Both the position numbers and the translations under genes were made by a program. Below the pieces are notes generated by a model, which did not search any database, was not told the DNA's origin, and saw only the letters and a program-made list of their open reading frames with translations. From Thelonectria olida (taxonomy: Eukaryota; Ascomycota; Sordariomycetes; Hypocreales; Nectriaceae), in NCBI GenBank assembly GCA_020736575.1, contig JAGPYM010000003.1, forward strand, positions 2,914,001 to 2,978,000: a stretch of 64,000 nt of DNA, in the 5' to 3' direction. This document shows, in pieces, positions 1 to 11,340 of the stretch; position 1 is the stretch's first letter, and every line of letters begins with the position of its first letter.

Positions 1-191
1 CAAGTACATTTGAGGAATGGCTGGCGAGGTCAAAATGGGAGGGACCAAATTGAACCGAATCGTTATGTCTAGGCTAGTAATATGCCTTCTATGTCTACCT
101 ACCTAGGCAGCGTAGTCTTCCCCCCGGCCCGGCTCATATAGCCCATGACTGGCGATGAGTCTTCTATCGCAACAATGACCAACAGCCAGGT

Positions 192-1902
192 TTACTCATC
201 TCGTACCTCGAACTGGAGGAACTCAACAGGGGTCGACTCGGCTCCCTCTTCGGAGGCGTGAGCAAAAATACCAAACATAGGACCAGTCATCTCGCGAGCG
301 GTGATTTGCCATGCTTGGAGAGAGCCCATCTCAAACCAACCACCACCATCCTTCTCTGATACAGTATCTGATCTTGTGTTGACTAGGAAGACCCATTTCG
401 TTGGAAAGGAGACGACCTTGAATCGCACTTGTTGAGCATCCGAGGCAACAGGAGCCCCAGTTGAAATGGTCGTGTCATTATCGAAAGTAACGACACGGAG
501 GGAAATAAGCCTGGTACTTGAATCAAAGTTGAGGGATGCATAGCGTAGATGATCTTTGTAGAGAGCTAGGCCGGCATGCGTGCACTTCTTCAGACCGGCA
601 GTGGCTAGTGATGCAGTTGCAACAGACGTCAAGGTCCTTTGCCGTCTGCCCAAAAACGTGCTGGTGTCTGTAGGTGTTGATAGAGTATTCCGACTCGGCA
701 ATAGTGCAATCTTGCACTGTCCCTTTTCTGAAATTTGGTATCTGGAGAGATCCGGAGTTCTAATGTAAACATTTCCAACGCTGGGAGGCGTGCGGATATT
801 TGCTGCTGTTCCGTTGAGTGCAGCAGTAGTCGGGCCGTCAGGCAGTTGGACAGGAGGTGCCGTAAACTTCATTTTGGGCTGGAGAATCTTGGGCCATCCT
901 CCTTCGGGCCACTCGACGGCAGTCAAGAAGCTCTCTCGGCCCAGAGGAGACACGAAGTTCTCTTTGCCCAGAGGCTCACCTTCATTCTCGTTTCGCACTG
1001 CCAATGCTACTGCCCACCACTGACCAGAGCCATCCTGGAATAATTCTCCGTGGCCCGTATTTTGAATGTATTCGCTGGTTCCGTCTGCTGTAAGAATGGG
1101 ATTGCTTTCATAGTCCTCGTACGGGCCCCAGATATTCTCTGACCGAGAAATGCTGAGCATGTGGTGTTCAAAAGTGCCGCCTTCAGCGACTAAGAGGTAA
1201 TACCATTTGCCAATCTTGTAGATGTGCGGTCCTTCGGTGTCGTAACGAGCATGACCACCCCAAATCTCTCGCTCCTCCGACAGCCGTTTGCCTGTCTCAA
1301 CATCAATCTCAAATTGCTTGATAGTGCAACTTGGCTGTTTTTTCCGGTCAATCGCGTAGCATCCCTGGAAGTACACGCGGTCGTCGTCGTCGTCAAAGAA
1401 GAGACTTGGATCGATCCCGTGAAAGGGTATGTATATTGGATCGCTCCATTTCCCAGCCCAAATGTCCGTTGTCCATAGAATGAAGTTTTGCATCTCATAG
1501 GGCTCTTTCATCTCGAGGAAATTCGTACAGATGATATAAAACCTCCCTTTATGGTGACGAATGGTAGGCGCGAAAAGGCCTCCAGCTCCCACCATGAAGT
1601 GGCCTGTATCCAGAGGCGATTTGGCCATGCTGGCGCCTCGAAGGCTCAACTGCTCTGGGCGGTTGATTGCATTGCCTGGGCATGGGTGTTAATAAGCTGT
1701 ATCATTCCAGGGCTGGGGAACACATACCAATATGAGTCCATTCGCGCAGGTCTCTAGATGCGTAAATTGGCAGACCAGGGAAAATGTGGAAGGAAGAATT
1801 GGCGAGGTAGAAAATGCCGTCGACGAATACAACCGAAGGATCTGGAGAAAATCCTGGCACAATCGGGTTGCGGTACTCGACCGCCTCAACTCTGCCGTTC
1901 AT
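192..1902 (-). CDS. GH43 family glycoside hydrolase (beta-xylosidase / arabinofuranosidase-like)
   Basis: Two exons, 1902-1728 and 1675-192, joined by a 52-bp intron (1676-1727, GTATGT..CAG). The join restores the GH43 segment HIGNAINRPEQL and gives 552 residues. The family hydrolyses beta-xylosides and/or alpha-L-arabinofuranosides with inversion. The expected triad is visible: Asp21 in PGFSPDPS (general base), Asp147 in HGIDPS (pKa modulator) and Glu206 in TEGPH (general acid). The five-bladed propeller spans roughly residues 10-330. The C-terminal part fits the beta-sandwich domain of xylosidase-type GH43 enzymes. I see no clear signal peptide, so an intracellular enzyme acting on imported oligosaccharides is likely. 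The next genes are a Zn2Cys6 regulator and a sugar porter, consistent with a utilisation cluster. Substrate (xylose versus arabinose linkages) cannot be decided from sequence. Confidence 0.9.
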
Positions 1903-2198
1903 GATTGCAAGAGCCTAATGAGAATAATAGACAAGGAAGAGCGTGTGAGGACATGTTGAAAGCCGGCATGAATCGGTTAGTCGCTTATAAGGTGACCGAT
2001 GATGCGGAGCCAAGAACCGGGGAAAGCTGCTTTGCATCAACCCACCGGCGGGTCAGCCCAGGAGGAGGAAACTTTGATGAAACGAACGATTCCTTGAGGG
2101 CTTTCGGAGTTATTCAGGTGAGCTTGTGGGTGAATCTCCACCGTTTAGCTGCCCGGCTAAAGAGGATATTAGTCCGCGGATGAATACCCAGCGAGTCT
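1903..2198 (-). promoter_or_regulatory. Promoter of the GH43 gene with GGCTAAA-type inverted repeat and TATA-like box
   Basis: This 296-bp gap separates the regulator's stop codon from the GH43 start. TTTAGC at 2144-2149 and GCTAAA at 2156-2161 form a perfect 6-bp inverted repeat with a 6-bp spacer. The right arm is part of GGCTAAA (2155-2161), the core bound by XlnR/Xyr1-type xylanolytic activators. A palindromic CTTATAAG at 1984-1991 sits about 85 bp upstream of the ATG and could act as a TATA element. Function is inferred from motif and context only. Confidence 0.5.
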
Positions 2199-4062
2199 TT
2201 ACTCCGGCCGAAGTGGTCCGCTCAGCTCATCCGATACTCGGGAGTCTAGTCTTGCGATAATGTCGATAATGGTAGACAAGAACGATTGAGCACGAGACGA
2301 GACCGTCGCATTTTCGCTTTGGTGTACGACTTCCAGTAAGCTCACCCCGACCTGCCGGAGTTTCTCGACCTTGGTATCAAATCAGTCTGCTATTCTGCCG
2401 TCTCTGTCCCTGACAGGAGATGTGCCTTACCAGTGGTTCTCCGTTCGCCTGCAAGGCTTCAAAGGGCGTGTTGGTAGCCGCCGCCGCCAAGTCCCTAGCA
2501 ATCTCAATTTTGCGCAGGGCCAGCATATCCGGGTTGTCGGTAAGTCCAAGAAGTGAGCAAAAGCCCTTCTCCATAGCTCGTCGTAGCAGGATAAGTCGGA
2601 GGCAGTGATACGTTAGCACAATGTTCGCCCGTTGATGCCAAAACGTCTGCCTTTGATGCAAGGTTGCAGCGTCATTGGCAGCATTGTGAGTGTCAGGATT
2701 GCGCAACCAGGATGGGAGCGCATCCAACATTCCGCAAAAGTCCATGTAAGAACGCATAATGCCCATCTGGACGGGGTCTTGAGACGGGATCTCGCAGCCA
2801 GCCCTTGTGTAAAGCCGTGTCAATGTCTTCAAGTCAACCAGAATATCTGTCACAATCGACCAGAGCCTATGTGCCAGGTAAAAACCTTCGTGAAGTTGTC
2901 GTTCGTAGGGGGGCTCGTAATGTCTTTCATCGGGGCCTAGCAAGCTCAGTTCATCCCGAATATTGACTGGATTCACGGCAGCCTCATCCAGGTACATTTC
3001 ATGGAAGACAAGGGGCCGATTATTCAGGACAGAAGCGGACTGGTCGCTCATTGTCAAACTGATGAACAGGTTCTTGCGCAGCTTGGCTTCCAGCGGCTCC
3101 AGGCCCTCATAGGACGACTCGTCATACAGACGCATGTCCATGGCAAGACGAAGTGCGTCTCCTAGCACGTACCAAGACTTTTTGGTTTGCCCAAGATGGT
3201 GGAATGCTGCGGAATGGCAAGTTCTGATAACTAATGAACTCGAGTCGGCATGAGACACATCCCAGTCCTCAAAGCACGATAGCATGTTGCGGGATGCTGC
3301 GAGAAAAGGTGCCAATGAAGGATCAACCCGAACTTCCATCGAGGATCGTCGGGTTCTACAGGCAACCAATGCGCAAATCGATGTCAAGAGTGTGAAAGCT
3401 CTCACTTTTAAGCCATGCGGTGAATGCGCAGCATCTGTCTGCGCTTCCTCTGCCGAAGGTTCAAAAAGGTAGCTGGAACATGGCAAAAGGAGACGTATGT
3501 GCTGCCTCAGCGTGGATGGATGGATCACTGGCGAGGAGGGAAAGCTCCAGAGAATGTGCTTGTCAATGCAGTTCAGAACCGTGTCTTCAATCGGAAGGCC
3601 CAGGGCTTCAAGGGCAGCGGTGAGACTTTGGTGCACCTGAAGCGGTCGGTGGTCGGGTTCCGGAGCAAATCTGATGCGTGGTGTCCCTCCGTCGGTTCGA
3701 GGCGAGAAGCCAAATGGTGACTGGGGGGGTTGCAGAGGGTTGTGAGTATATCTTAGAGGTCGAGATGATGTTGCCAGCGGGCTTCCAACCGAGTGTCCTC
3801 GTTCCTCCGCCTCCGCCTCCCCCAAGACACTTCCGCTTCGAACCACTGATTGAGGACTGGGTGGAGGAATCGTTTCACTGACATGGGTCACATCAGTTCC
3901 AAAGCCAGTACGCGGCTTTGGCCCTCGCTTCCGCCTCTCGCTGCTGTATTCGCATGTCAGGCCCAATTGTCGGCAGTTTGAGCATTGTGATGGATCCGAG
4001 TCGCATCTAACCTTGCGCTTTCGGCACGTTTCGCACGCTTGTCTGGCGAGTCGCGCCCTCAT
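2199..4062 (-). CDS. Zn2Cys6 transcription factor with Fungal_trans domain
   Basis: Two exons, 4062-2431 and 2369-2199, with a 61-bp intron (2370-2430, GTAAGG..CAAG). Splicing replaces a spurious short tail with a 56-residue C-terminus ending at TAA 2199-2201, for about 600 residues. The ATG at 4062 is the first in-frame ATG and lies just ahead of the zinc cluster; the frame stays open about 50 codons further upstream without an ATG. Cys10, 13, 20, 27, 30 and 37 form the C-x2-C-x6-C-x6-C-x2-C-x6-C binuclear cluster, followed by a basic linker (RRKRGPKPR). The middle carries the fungal-specific transcription factor domain, recognisable by GDALRLAMDMRLY (about 300-345). It lies between the GH43 hydrolase and the sugar porter, so it is probably their local activator. 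Its inducer is unknown. Confidence 0.88.
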
Positions 4063-4774
4063 GATGGTTTGTCCGAGGATGGATTTGAAGTGGGTAATGT
4101 CATCTATGATGGGGTTGTAGGTGATCAAAGAGAAACTCCGCGGCCAATATGAGGTGATTTCATCGAACGTCTGGAGAAATATATCTCCACATCCGAGTTG
4201 CTCCGGGAGCAATACTCTCAGTTGAGAGGCAGTAGACTAGTTACTCCGCGGATAATACCAGTTTCTCCGGGCCAGTGGTCCACCTCCAGTCCCATTCAGT
4301 CGGATCATGGATCTTGAACAAGGGCTCACTTCTTCCTTTGGTGATATTTCCCTTGTTCCTGCGCTAACCCCTTCTTCTTTATGGCTACTGTACTTTCATG
4401 TCCCAAGTTAGCGATCCCCTCACATCCCGTCACCTACTTACCTCCCACCCTACCTGGCACTTACATCTGGGGCCCCATCATCCGACACGTCTAGTGACAC
4501 CTCTACTTCGTGGGGAAGACTCTTCGATCCGCATGACCGGTCCTTCACAGCTCGGGACGCGCGATCCCTTGTTCAGGCCACTGCAATGCAGAGTGGTGTT
4601 CACAAGCCCGGTAGCTGGGTCGGTAGCCGGGTATTCTCAGCTCAACCTCGCGAACGCCCAACATGTTCAGACAACTATATAAATTCTGGCCGTTCGAACC
4701 TATTCCTACAGTTCCTCAAGCCCAAGTCGTTCATCCATCAATTGGTCTCCTAATACTGTTCTCCAACTTCCATC
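4063..4774. promoter_or_regulatory. Divergent promoter between the Zn2Cys6 regulator and the sugar porter
   Basis: This 712-bp region serves two divergent starts (4062 minus, 4775 plus). A TATATAAA box at 4676-4683 lies about 92 bp before the porter ATG. CTGGGG (4467-4472) and GTGGGG (4510-4515) match the SYGGRG core of the carbon-catabolite repressor CreA/Cre1. They are weak evidence singly but reasonable for a sugar gene. No other gene is seen here. Confidence 0.5.
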
Positions 4775-6536
4775 ATGACAACTCTACAAGAAACCGCAAA
4801 GAGTCCAACAGATCTCGAACACGGTCATCATGAGATTACTTCGCAGGCAACCCAGAAGTCTCCAAAGACCACCGGAGGCCTGCTCCAGCTCTGGGAAAAC
4901 AAGAGAATTTTGGGCTGGTGTAAGTTTCTTCACACAGTACTTTACGCCGTGAGCTACAACTAACAGGTTGAAAAAGGCCTCCTCATCTTCATTCTCCCCA
5001 TCAACTTCGGATACGAAGTTGCCCTCGTTGGGAACATCCTCGCTATCCCGTCTTTCCTCGAACGATTCGGCGCAGACACTCCGGGTGGCGGTCGAGAAAT
5101 TCCCACCAGCACTCAGCAAACCTTGAACGCCGCCAGTTATGGCGGCATCTTCCTCGCGGCCTTCACTACGGGCTTCATTTCCGATATCTGGGGCCGCCGA
5201 AAGGTGGTCTTTGCAGGTTGTCTCCTCTGCACAGCGGGCATCCTGGTTCAGGCCTTTGCGAACTCGATCATGATGATCTTTGGCGGCAAGCTCATCAGCA
5301 CTGTGGGCTTCGGGCTTGGCCATTCTCTGGCGCCCGTTTTTGTTGCAGAGATTGCTCCTGATCACATCCGTGGCTTTTGCCTGATTCTCATCAACACCAT
5401 GATTGTCGTCGGACAGTGGGCATGCGCCCTCGTTGGTTACGGAGGCACCTTTATCGACAGCGACTGGGGCTGGCGCATGCCAATTCTGACACAGCTCGTG
5501 CCGCCGGTATCGATGTTTATTCTCGGCTTGCTCCTCCTCCCTGAATCACCGTCCTGGCTGCTCATGAAGGGCCGTCGTGATGATGCAGCCAAATCCTTGC
5601 GAAAGTTTCACGGGGCCGGCGCAGATGTCGAAACTACGCTCGCTGCCATGGAGGTCACCCTTGCCAAGGAAAAAGAGGTCAACGATCAGGGTTCGTCCTA
5701 TATCGAGTGCTTCCGGGGTGTCAACCGCAGACGAACAGTCATCGTGGCAATGGTGTATCTTGCGCAGCAATTCAACGGTTCCAATTTTGTTGCAGGATAT
5801 CTTCCGTAAGCCGATGCCCTCCTTTCGGACGTGACTGTTGTGTGTCTAATTCTTGCAGATACTTCTTCACTGTTGCTGGTGTCAAGGATGCAGTAGCTGT
5901 TGCCCAGGGCGCATACGCAATCCAGCTCGTCGGGAATATCCTCTCCTGGTTCTTCGTCGATAGGCTCGGTCGTCGGCCTATGATTACATACGGCACCATG
6001 GTTTTGACATCTTTGCTTCTCATCATCGGCGGCATCAGCACTTCAGACAACCAAAGTGCGCTCAACGGCATGGTGGCTCTCATGGCTATTTGGGGATTCG
6101 GAGTAGGTTGAACATCAAGCCCAGCGACGGAACTCTGCTAACCAAGCATTCTCAGTATCAACTCACTCTCGGCGCCGTGGCCTTTGCCGTCGGTGGCGAG
6201 ACACCAACTCTTCGTCTGCGCCAGAAGACATACTCGGTGAACGTCATGGCCAACACCTCAGCCAGCACCTTGGTCGGCATGGTGCTCCCATATCTCATCA
6301 ACCCCAGCCAGGCCAATCTCGGAGGCAAGGTCGCGTTTGTCTTCTTTGGAACGTCGTTGCCATTTGCCGTTTACTTCTACTTCTGTCTCCCAGAAATGAA
6401 GGGCCGCAGTTACTTGGAGCTGGAAGAAATGTTCCAGAAGCGAGTTCCGGCACGGCAATTTGAGAATTACCGCATTGAGACAGAGATGATCCCAACGGAT
6501 GATGGCCAGAAGGTTGTCGTCATTTTGAAGGATTAA
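4775..6536 (+). CDS. MFS sugar porter (oligosaccharide / alpha-glucoside-permease-like)
   Basis: Four exons, 4775-4919, 4977-5805, 5859-6102 and 6156-6536, with introns of 57, 53 and 53 bp. All phases agree, giving 532 residues. The joins restore ILGWCLLIF, GYLPYFFT and WGFGYQLTLGA, each a continuous transmembrane segment. Sugar-porter signatures are present: WGRRK after TM2, LLPESPSWLLMKGR before the central loop, VDRLGRRPM in the second half, and a C-terminal PEMKGRSYLELEEMF. About 12 membrane helices are expected. The protein should import a sugar or short oligosaccharide across the plasma membrane by proton symport. Its place beside the GH43 hydrolase and regulator suggests it brings in that enzyme's substrate or product. 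Exact specificity is not readable from sequence. Confidence 0.9.
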
Positions 6537-6689
6537 GAAGAAGGTCCTAAGGAGTTCAGCTCCCTTTCAACTCGCGAGTTGAGCATATCAGCGCGATAGC
6601 GGCGAGTTGTAGGTGCAGCGGCTGATGGCGGAGCCACACTCATCGTTGGGTCAATTTTGGATAAGTTGATTGACAGCGCCTCTCAGATC

Positions 6690-7376
6690 TTATAGGATAT
6701 GTTTGCTTTCTCCATGTGCGGCACTTTGGTCTGTCCCAAGCTGTGATATGTCTTGTGTTGAGGCACGCAACACGTCTTGCATATCGAGGGCGAGTCTCAA
6801 GTTTCGACGCCTGCGCAATGTCAGCCCGTTTGTTGTGAGCCGACTGGTAGCATCACTCACGCTTGGAACGAGTTGAGGGCTGTGAAACAGAGACTCCAGT
6901 ACGGTCTTGTAATGCGAGCCTTTTGCTGTAAGCGGGCAACCGTCTCCCTCTCCCCCTCCCGCTGCCATCTGAAGTTGGAGACGCCGTCTTTTCCATTTCC
7001 AGTCTTTTCTGATTTCTTCTTGGGGGCTTTGAGTCTCTCGCACAGGTCGTCCAATGTCTTTTTTGCTTGGCCCAGGTCGTCGACCAAGGATGTGATGATG
7101 GTGGTGTAGGGGCTGGCGTGGTTCTGCGGCTGCAGATGATGATCATTCAGCTTCGTACTTGTATCCAACACTCAAATCCGAATACATTACGTTCATTCTC
7201 ATCAGCCACAGTCCTTTCTGAATGTTGGCCCAATATGCGACCCGACTGGAAGCGCTGCTTGTGCAGCTCTCAACAAGAACCCTTGCCCTATCTACTTGCC
7301 AACAGTTGAAGTATTCTTTGACAAGTTCAGCATCGGTAAAAGCCAAGAAAACAATGGCGAAGTTATGGCCAATCAA
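6690..7376 (-). pseudogene. Remnant resembling the N-terminal region of fungal STAND/NACHT-type proteins
   Basis: Possible exons at 7376-7191, 7150-6861 and 6810-6690 give about 198 residues in one phase. The second junction (GTGAGT..GCAG, 6811-6860, 50 bp) is convincing. The first (40 bp) is shorter than other introns here. No ATG opens the 5' exon, so the front is missing or the model is wrong. The middle (TTIITSLVDDLGQAKKTLDDL, then a lysine-rich stretch, FRWQ and VARLQQKA) has the look of the helical N-terminal domain that precedes NACHT or ankyrin modules in fungal proteins. Nothing of those modules follows. A short independent gene or a truncated remnant are both possible; I favour a remnant. 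Confidence 0.35.
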
Positions 7377-7598
7377 CCGTCAAAGAAGATGGGCCAAACA
7401 ATGTTCACGCCTCAAGGCTCAGGCCGTTCGACTAGAGGCCCTAGATAAATATGCGGGTACCTCAGGTAGTTAGATACCTACCTAGGTATGCAAAACAAAA
7501 CATCGCATCCATCTTCAACGTCATACTCTTCACTCCTCAAACATCCCCGTCTCAATTCGAACCATTCAATTGCCCATTCCGCCCCCTTCAGGAAAACA

Positions 7599-8900
7599 AT
7601 GGAAATCGAACAACATAGAATCGTCGTCATTGGCTCCGGATTCGCCGGCACATGGAGCGCTCTCGCCGCTAGACGGCTCATTGCCTCACACTCAAGGGAC
7701 AAGACCACGGCAGCGAATATCGAAGTCGTCATCGTCTCCCCAGAGGCGCAGCTGGTCATACGCCCGAGGCTCTATCAAGCTGACCCAGCAAGCATGGCTG
7801 TCCCCCTCGACGGCCTTTTCAGCACCAACGCCATTCGACACATACAGGCCACCGTCAAGACTATCCGCGCCTCTAAGCACGAGCTGGAACTCATAGACTC
7901 GACGGGCAACGAAACCACCCTGTCCTACCATCGTCTCGTCCTAGCCGCCGGGAGCCGTCTCGCCCGTCCCAAGCTCGACGGCTCCAATGAACATGTCTTC
8001 AACGTGGACCAGATCGAAGACTCCGTCAAATTAGAAGAGCACTTGAAGAAACTCCCCTCACTCCCTGACACCCAAGCCCGCGGCACTGTCGTTGTCTGTG
8101 GTGCCGGCTTCACCGGTCTCGAAGTGGCAACCGAGCTCCCTTCGCGACTGCGTTCATCCCTCGGCAAGGATTCCCAGGTCCGCGTGATTCTTGTCGGGCG
8201 AGAAAAGGAGGTTGGAGCAACTCTTGGGCCGGGGCCGCGCCCAGTCATTGCAAAGGCTCTTGCAGATCTCGGAGTAGAGACTAGACTTGGCACAACCGTC
8301 ACGTCTGTCGACGCTGGCGGTGCTTCTCTAGACAATGGCGAGCGGATCGAAGCACTCACCACAATCTGGACGGCCGGCGTGCGAGCAAGTCCGTTGGCTG
8401 AGCAACTCCCAGGAGAAACGGATTCTTTCGGTCGACTGTACGTAGACGAGCATCTCCGACTTCCGTCGATGAGAGATGTCTTTGTCACGGGAGATTCCGC
8501 ATGCGCCGTGGCCGATAATGCGGGCAACCACGCACTCATGTCATGCCAGCATGCATTGACGCTCGGCCGAGTCTCTGGTCACAATGCCGCGGCCGACCTG
8601 CTCGACCTGCCCACGAAGCCATACTCGCAGCCTATGTATCTCACCTGTCTCGACCTTGGTCCGCAAGGCGCTGTTCTCACCTGCGGCTGGGATCGCAAAG
8701 TCGTACTTTCGGGGTGGTTGGCCAAGATGGCTAAGGTTTTCATCAATGAGTGGTTGATCTATCCCCCCAAGGCCGAGTCAAGGATGGCTCTTCCACAGGC
8801 TAATCCTGCCAATTTTGTGAGTGCTCCGGCTGTTCTTGGTCAGCGGGTTGTCCGTACGATACTGTGGATGCTTGCGTATGTCCGTTCGCTGTTTATCTAA
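7599..8900 (+). CDS. FAD/NAD(P)H-dependent oxidoreductase (NDH-2 / AIF-like)
   Basis: Single exon. The frame is open from 7488, but the ATG at 7599 starts MEIEQHRIVVIGSGFAG right at the dinucleotide fold, giving 433 residues. Two Rossmann fingerprints are present: GSGFAG (residues about 11-16, FAD) and CGAGFTGLE near 165 (NAD(P)H). GDSACAV near 300 supplies the second FAD contact. There is no CxxxxC redox pair, which separates it from disulfide reductases and places it with NDH-2, AIF and ferredoxin-reductase-like flavoproteins. The C-terminus (LAYVRSLFI) is hydrophobic and may be a membrane anchor. Electron acceptor and location are unknown. It is convergent with the DHA1 transporter downstream. 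Confidence 0.82.
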   Translation: MEIEQHRIVVIGSGFAGTWSALAARRLIASHSRDKTTAANIEVVIVSPEAQLVIRPRLYQADPASMAVPLDGLFSTNAIRHIQATVKTIRASKHELELIDSTGNETTLSYHRLVLAAGSRLARPKLDGSNEHVFNVDQIEDSVKLEEHLKKLPSLPDTQARGTVVVCGAGFTGLEVATELPSRLRSSLGKDSQVRVILVGREKEVGATLGPGPRPVIAKALADLGVETRLGTTVTSVDAGGASLDNGERIEALTTIWTAGVRASPLAEQLPGETDSFGRLYVDEHLRLPSMRDVFVTGDSACAVADNAGNHALMSCQHALTLGRVSGHNAAADLLDLPTKPYSQPMYLTCLDLGPQGAVLTCGWDRKVVLSGWLAKMAKVFINEWLIYPPKAESRMALPQANPANFVSAPAVLGQRVVRTILWMLAYVRSLFI

Positions 8901-9394
8901 GTTAGCTCATTGAGATGCTCACTCCAAGAAGTCAGCGCGCACCTAATAAAGTAGACTCTTTAGGTATTCGGCTCCTTATATTCCTAACCTCCAGTCTACA
9001 GCTTCAAAGGGTCCCGCAGCTGCACACCTTTATTCATGTTGAAGTTGAAGAAATGCCCACCTCAAATACCCTATTGCTTCACCTGGAGGCGGCAGTATAT
9101 GTTTGAACAATGTTTTGTGCAGTGATGACTACATTAACTAGTGACTTTGAGCCATTGCTTCCCAAAGCCATCCGAGTCTCAATTCCTTTGCCACCTCCAA
9201 GCAAGGGAATGATGCAGCTCCTAAACGTAACTCCATGTCTTTTACACAAGAAACCACCCATTCGCTACCCAGATTTTTTTCCCTGGCAACTCAATAGTCA
9301 AGAAACGCCACGCTTCTTCATTCCAGCGCTAACCAGCCCCAGCAATCCGCATCAAAACATTAAACATATAGACCAAATCAGAGGAAATTCAAGT
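8901..9394. other. Convergent intergenic region, no gene seen
   Basis: 494 bp between the 3' ends of the flavoprotein gene (+) and the DHA1 transporter (-). It probably contains both 3' UTRs. No repeat or motif stands out. Confidence 0.6.
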
Positions 9395-11340
9395 TTAAAC
9401 GCTCTCCTTGTTTTCGCGAGCCACGCTATCAGCGCGGGACCTGACTGCCCTCAAGGCAGTGTCGTTGAGGTCCTCCTTCTCCTCCTCCTCTTCAGACGAC
9501 GTGGCCGGTTGAGGAGGACCAGTGGGTGGGAAAGTAGGGGCATAGGCGCTCTTCTGTCGAATCTTGGCTCCGTACTTGTAGAAGATGAAGGGAATTGGGG
9601 CAAGGACGAGAGCGACACAGCCGAGAAGAGTGCCCGCCCACTGAATACCCATACCCTCGAACATTTGGCGCGCAAAGAGAGGGAAGCCAGCACCAGCGAG
9701 AGATCGGAGGAATGTGTTGCCAGCAATTGCAGAGGCGGCAAACATGAGGTAAGCGTCGACGAGGTAGTTGAGAGCCTGGAGAAAGATGGACATGAGGCCG
9801 AATCCGGTAAAGATACCGCTCAGGGCGGGGACGATCCAATGGATGTCTTTGGTGTAGCCAGTCCTAGAACTATTGTTAGCACATGAATGAAGAAAATGCA
9901 GTATTTGGCAACGTACCATCCAAACCAAAAGATGCCGATAGCAAACGCAACACCACCAGCCATGACGTTAGGCAGTCGCCATTCAGGAACCGGAATGCCG
10001 TTGTTGGCAGCCAGTTTGCGAATGTACCAAGGCTGCTGGAGGATGACGCTGACACCGGCAATGAGTTGACCACAGATCATGCCAAAGAAAGTGAGACCAG
10101 ATTGGCCAATAGTAAAACCATGAACACCGACAAAGACCAGAGGGTAGGCAGTGAGGAAGAGGTAAAGCAAGCCGTAGATGAAGCTCATATAAATGGAGAG
10201 CAGCAAGATGATGGGCTCGGTAAACAGCAGGCGCAGAGGTCGCGAAAAGTTCTTCGACACAAGCTCTCGGAAGTCGACCTCGATTTCCTCTTGCTTGGCG
10301 TGAATTCCCCAGTTCTTAGTGCGACGGCGCAGTTCGGCGGCCTTCTCGATGAGGATGACGGGAGGATATGTCTCCTCAAGGAACAGAAGGTCGAGAATGA
10401 AGGCAGCAAATCCCATGATGGAGGCGAGATACTCGGTCCATCGCCAGCCAAGGTAAGAAGTGGTGATGAAGCCGCCAATAAAGGGAGCAAGAAGAGGACC
10501 GGTGAAGACAGTCATGGAAAAGACAGTAATGGCTGTTCCGCGGGTGCGGTTGTCGAACATGTCGGAGAAGACAGCAGCAACGACGGCGAGCGGACAAGCA
10601 CCGAAGAAGCCACTGAAGAATCGGCAGAGAAGAATGGTTTGGATATCCTTTCCAGTTGCGCAACCAATTGAGAAGACGGAGAAGCCGAACATGGAGAGGA
10701 CGATGGGGAAACGACGTCCTCTCAGCTCAGAAAGGGGCGCCCAAAGAGAAGGACCAAAAGCAAAACCAAGGACGTAGAGGCAAGTTCCCAAGAGTCCAAC
10801 CTCGGATCCAACATCGTATTCGGCGGCGACGAACGAAGTCGCAGAGGAAAAGATAGAAGAGGTGAAGGAGGATGTCATCGTAGTGTAGCCCAGCATGGCA
10901 GCAGTAATGAGCTTCTTTTTGAGCGGCCAGTTCTGCGAATGCAAGGGATCATCCGGTCCATCGAATTCAACTACATATTGCTCCTGTTCAGGCAGCGGAG
11001 GAGGGTATGCCTTTCCAGCGCCAAACGAAGGTAGAGGCTTGCGCGAAGCTCGACTCGTAGTGCGCGAACGCAAACCTCCACCGACAGTGGCATTGTGCTG
11101 ACTCCTATGGGTGGCAATCCTACTAATCTCAGTAGGATGTCGTTCAAGGTCGTTTTGGGTCGTGATTCGGCTGATTGTGTTGAGGTTGTGGATGTTTTCG
11201 CGGGCAGATGTGGCGGCGGATGAAGTAGAGGAAGCAGTGATGACTCGCTCGATCTCGTTGCTATCACGTCGTTGGTAGCGTTGGGGTGACGCTCCTCGCT
11301 CAGCCTCGTAGAGTTCTTGGTCAACAATGTCGGGAGCCAT
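9395..11340 (-). CDS. MFS multidrug transporter, DHA1 family (drug:H+ antiporter 1)
   Basis: Two exons, 11340-9917 and 9863-9395, with a 53-bp intron (9864-9916, GTACGT..CTAG) that restores FWFGWTGYTKD inside a late membrane helix. The product is 630 residues. A long hydrophilic N-terminus (about 140 residues) ends in the DHA1 hallmark FDGPDDPLHSQNWPL. Twelve helices follow, with the family motifs FGPSLWAPLSELRGRR (between TM2 and TM3) and FFGACPLAVV. The C-terminal tail is acidic (EEEEEKED). Such proteins export azoles, polyamines or toxic metabolites at the plasma membrane. No biosynthetic genes lie close enough to suggest a dedicated substrate, so a general efflux role is the safest reading. 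Confidence 0.9.

Noticed and set aside
9883..10671. 262-codon open frame on the plus strand
   Set aside because: Antisense shadow of the DHA1 transporter; no family motif.
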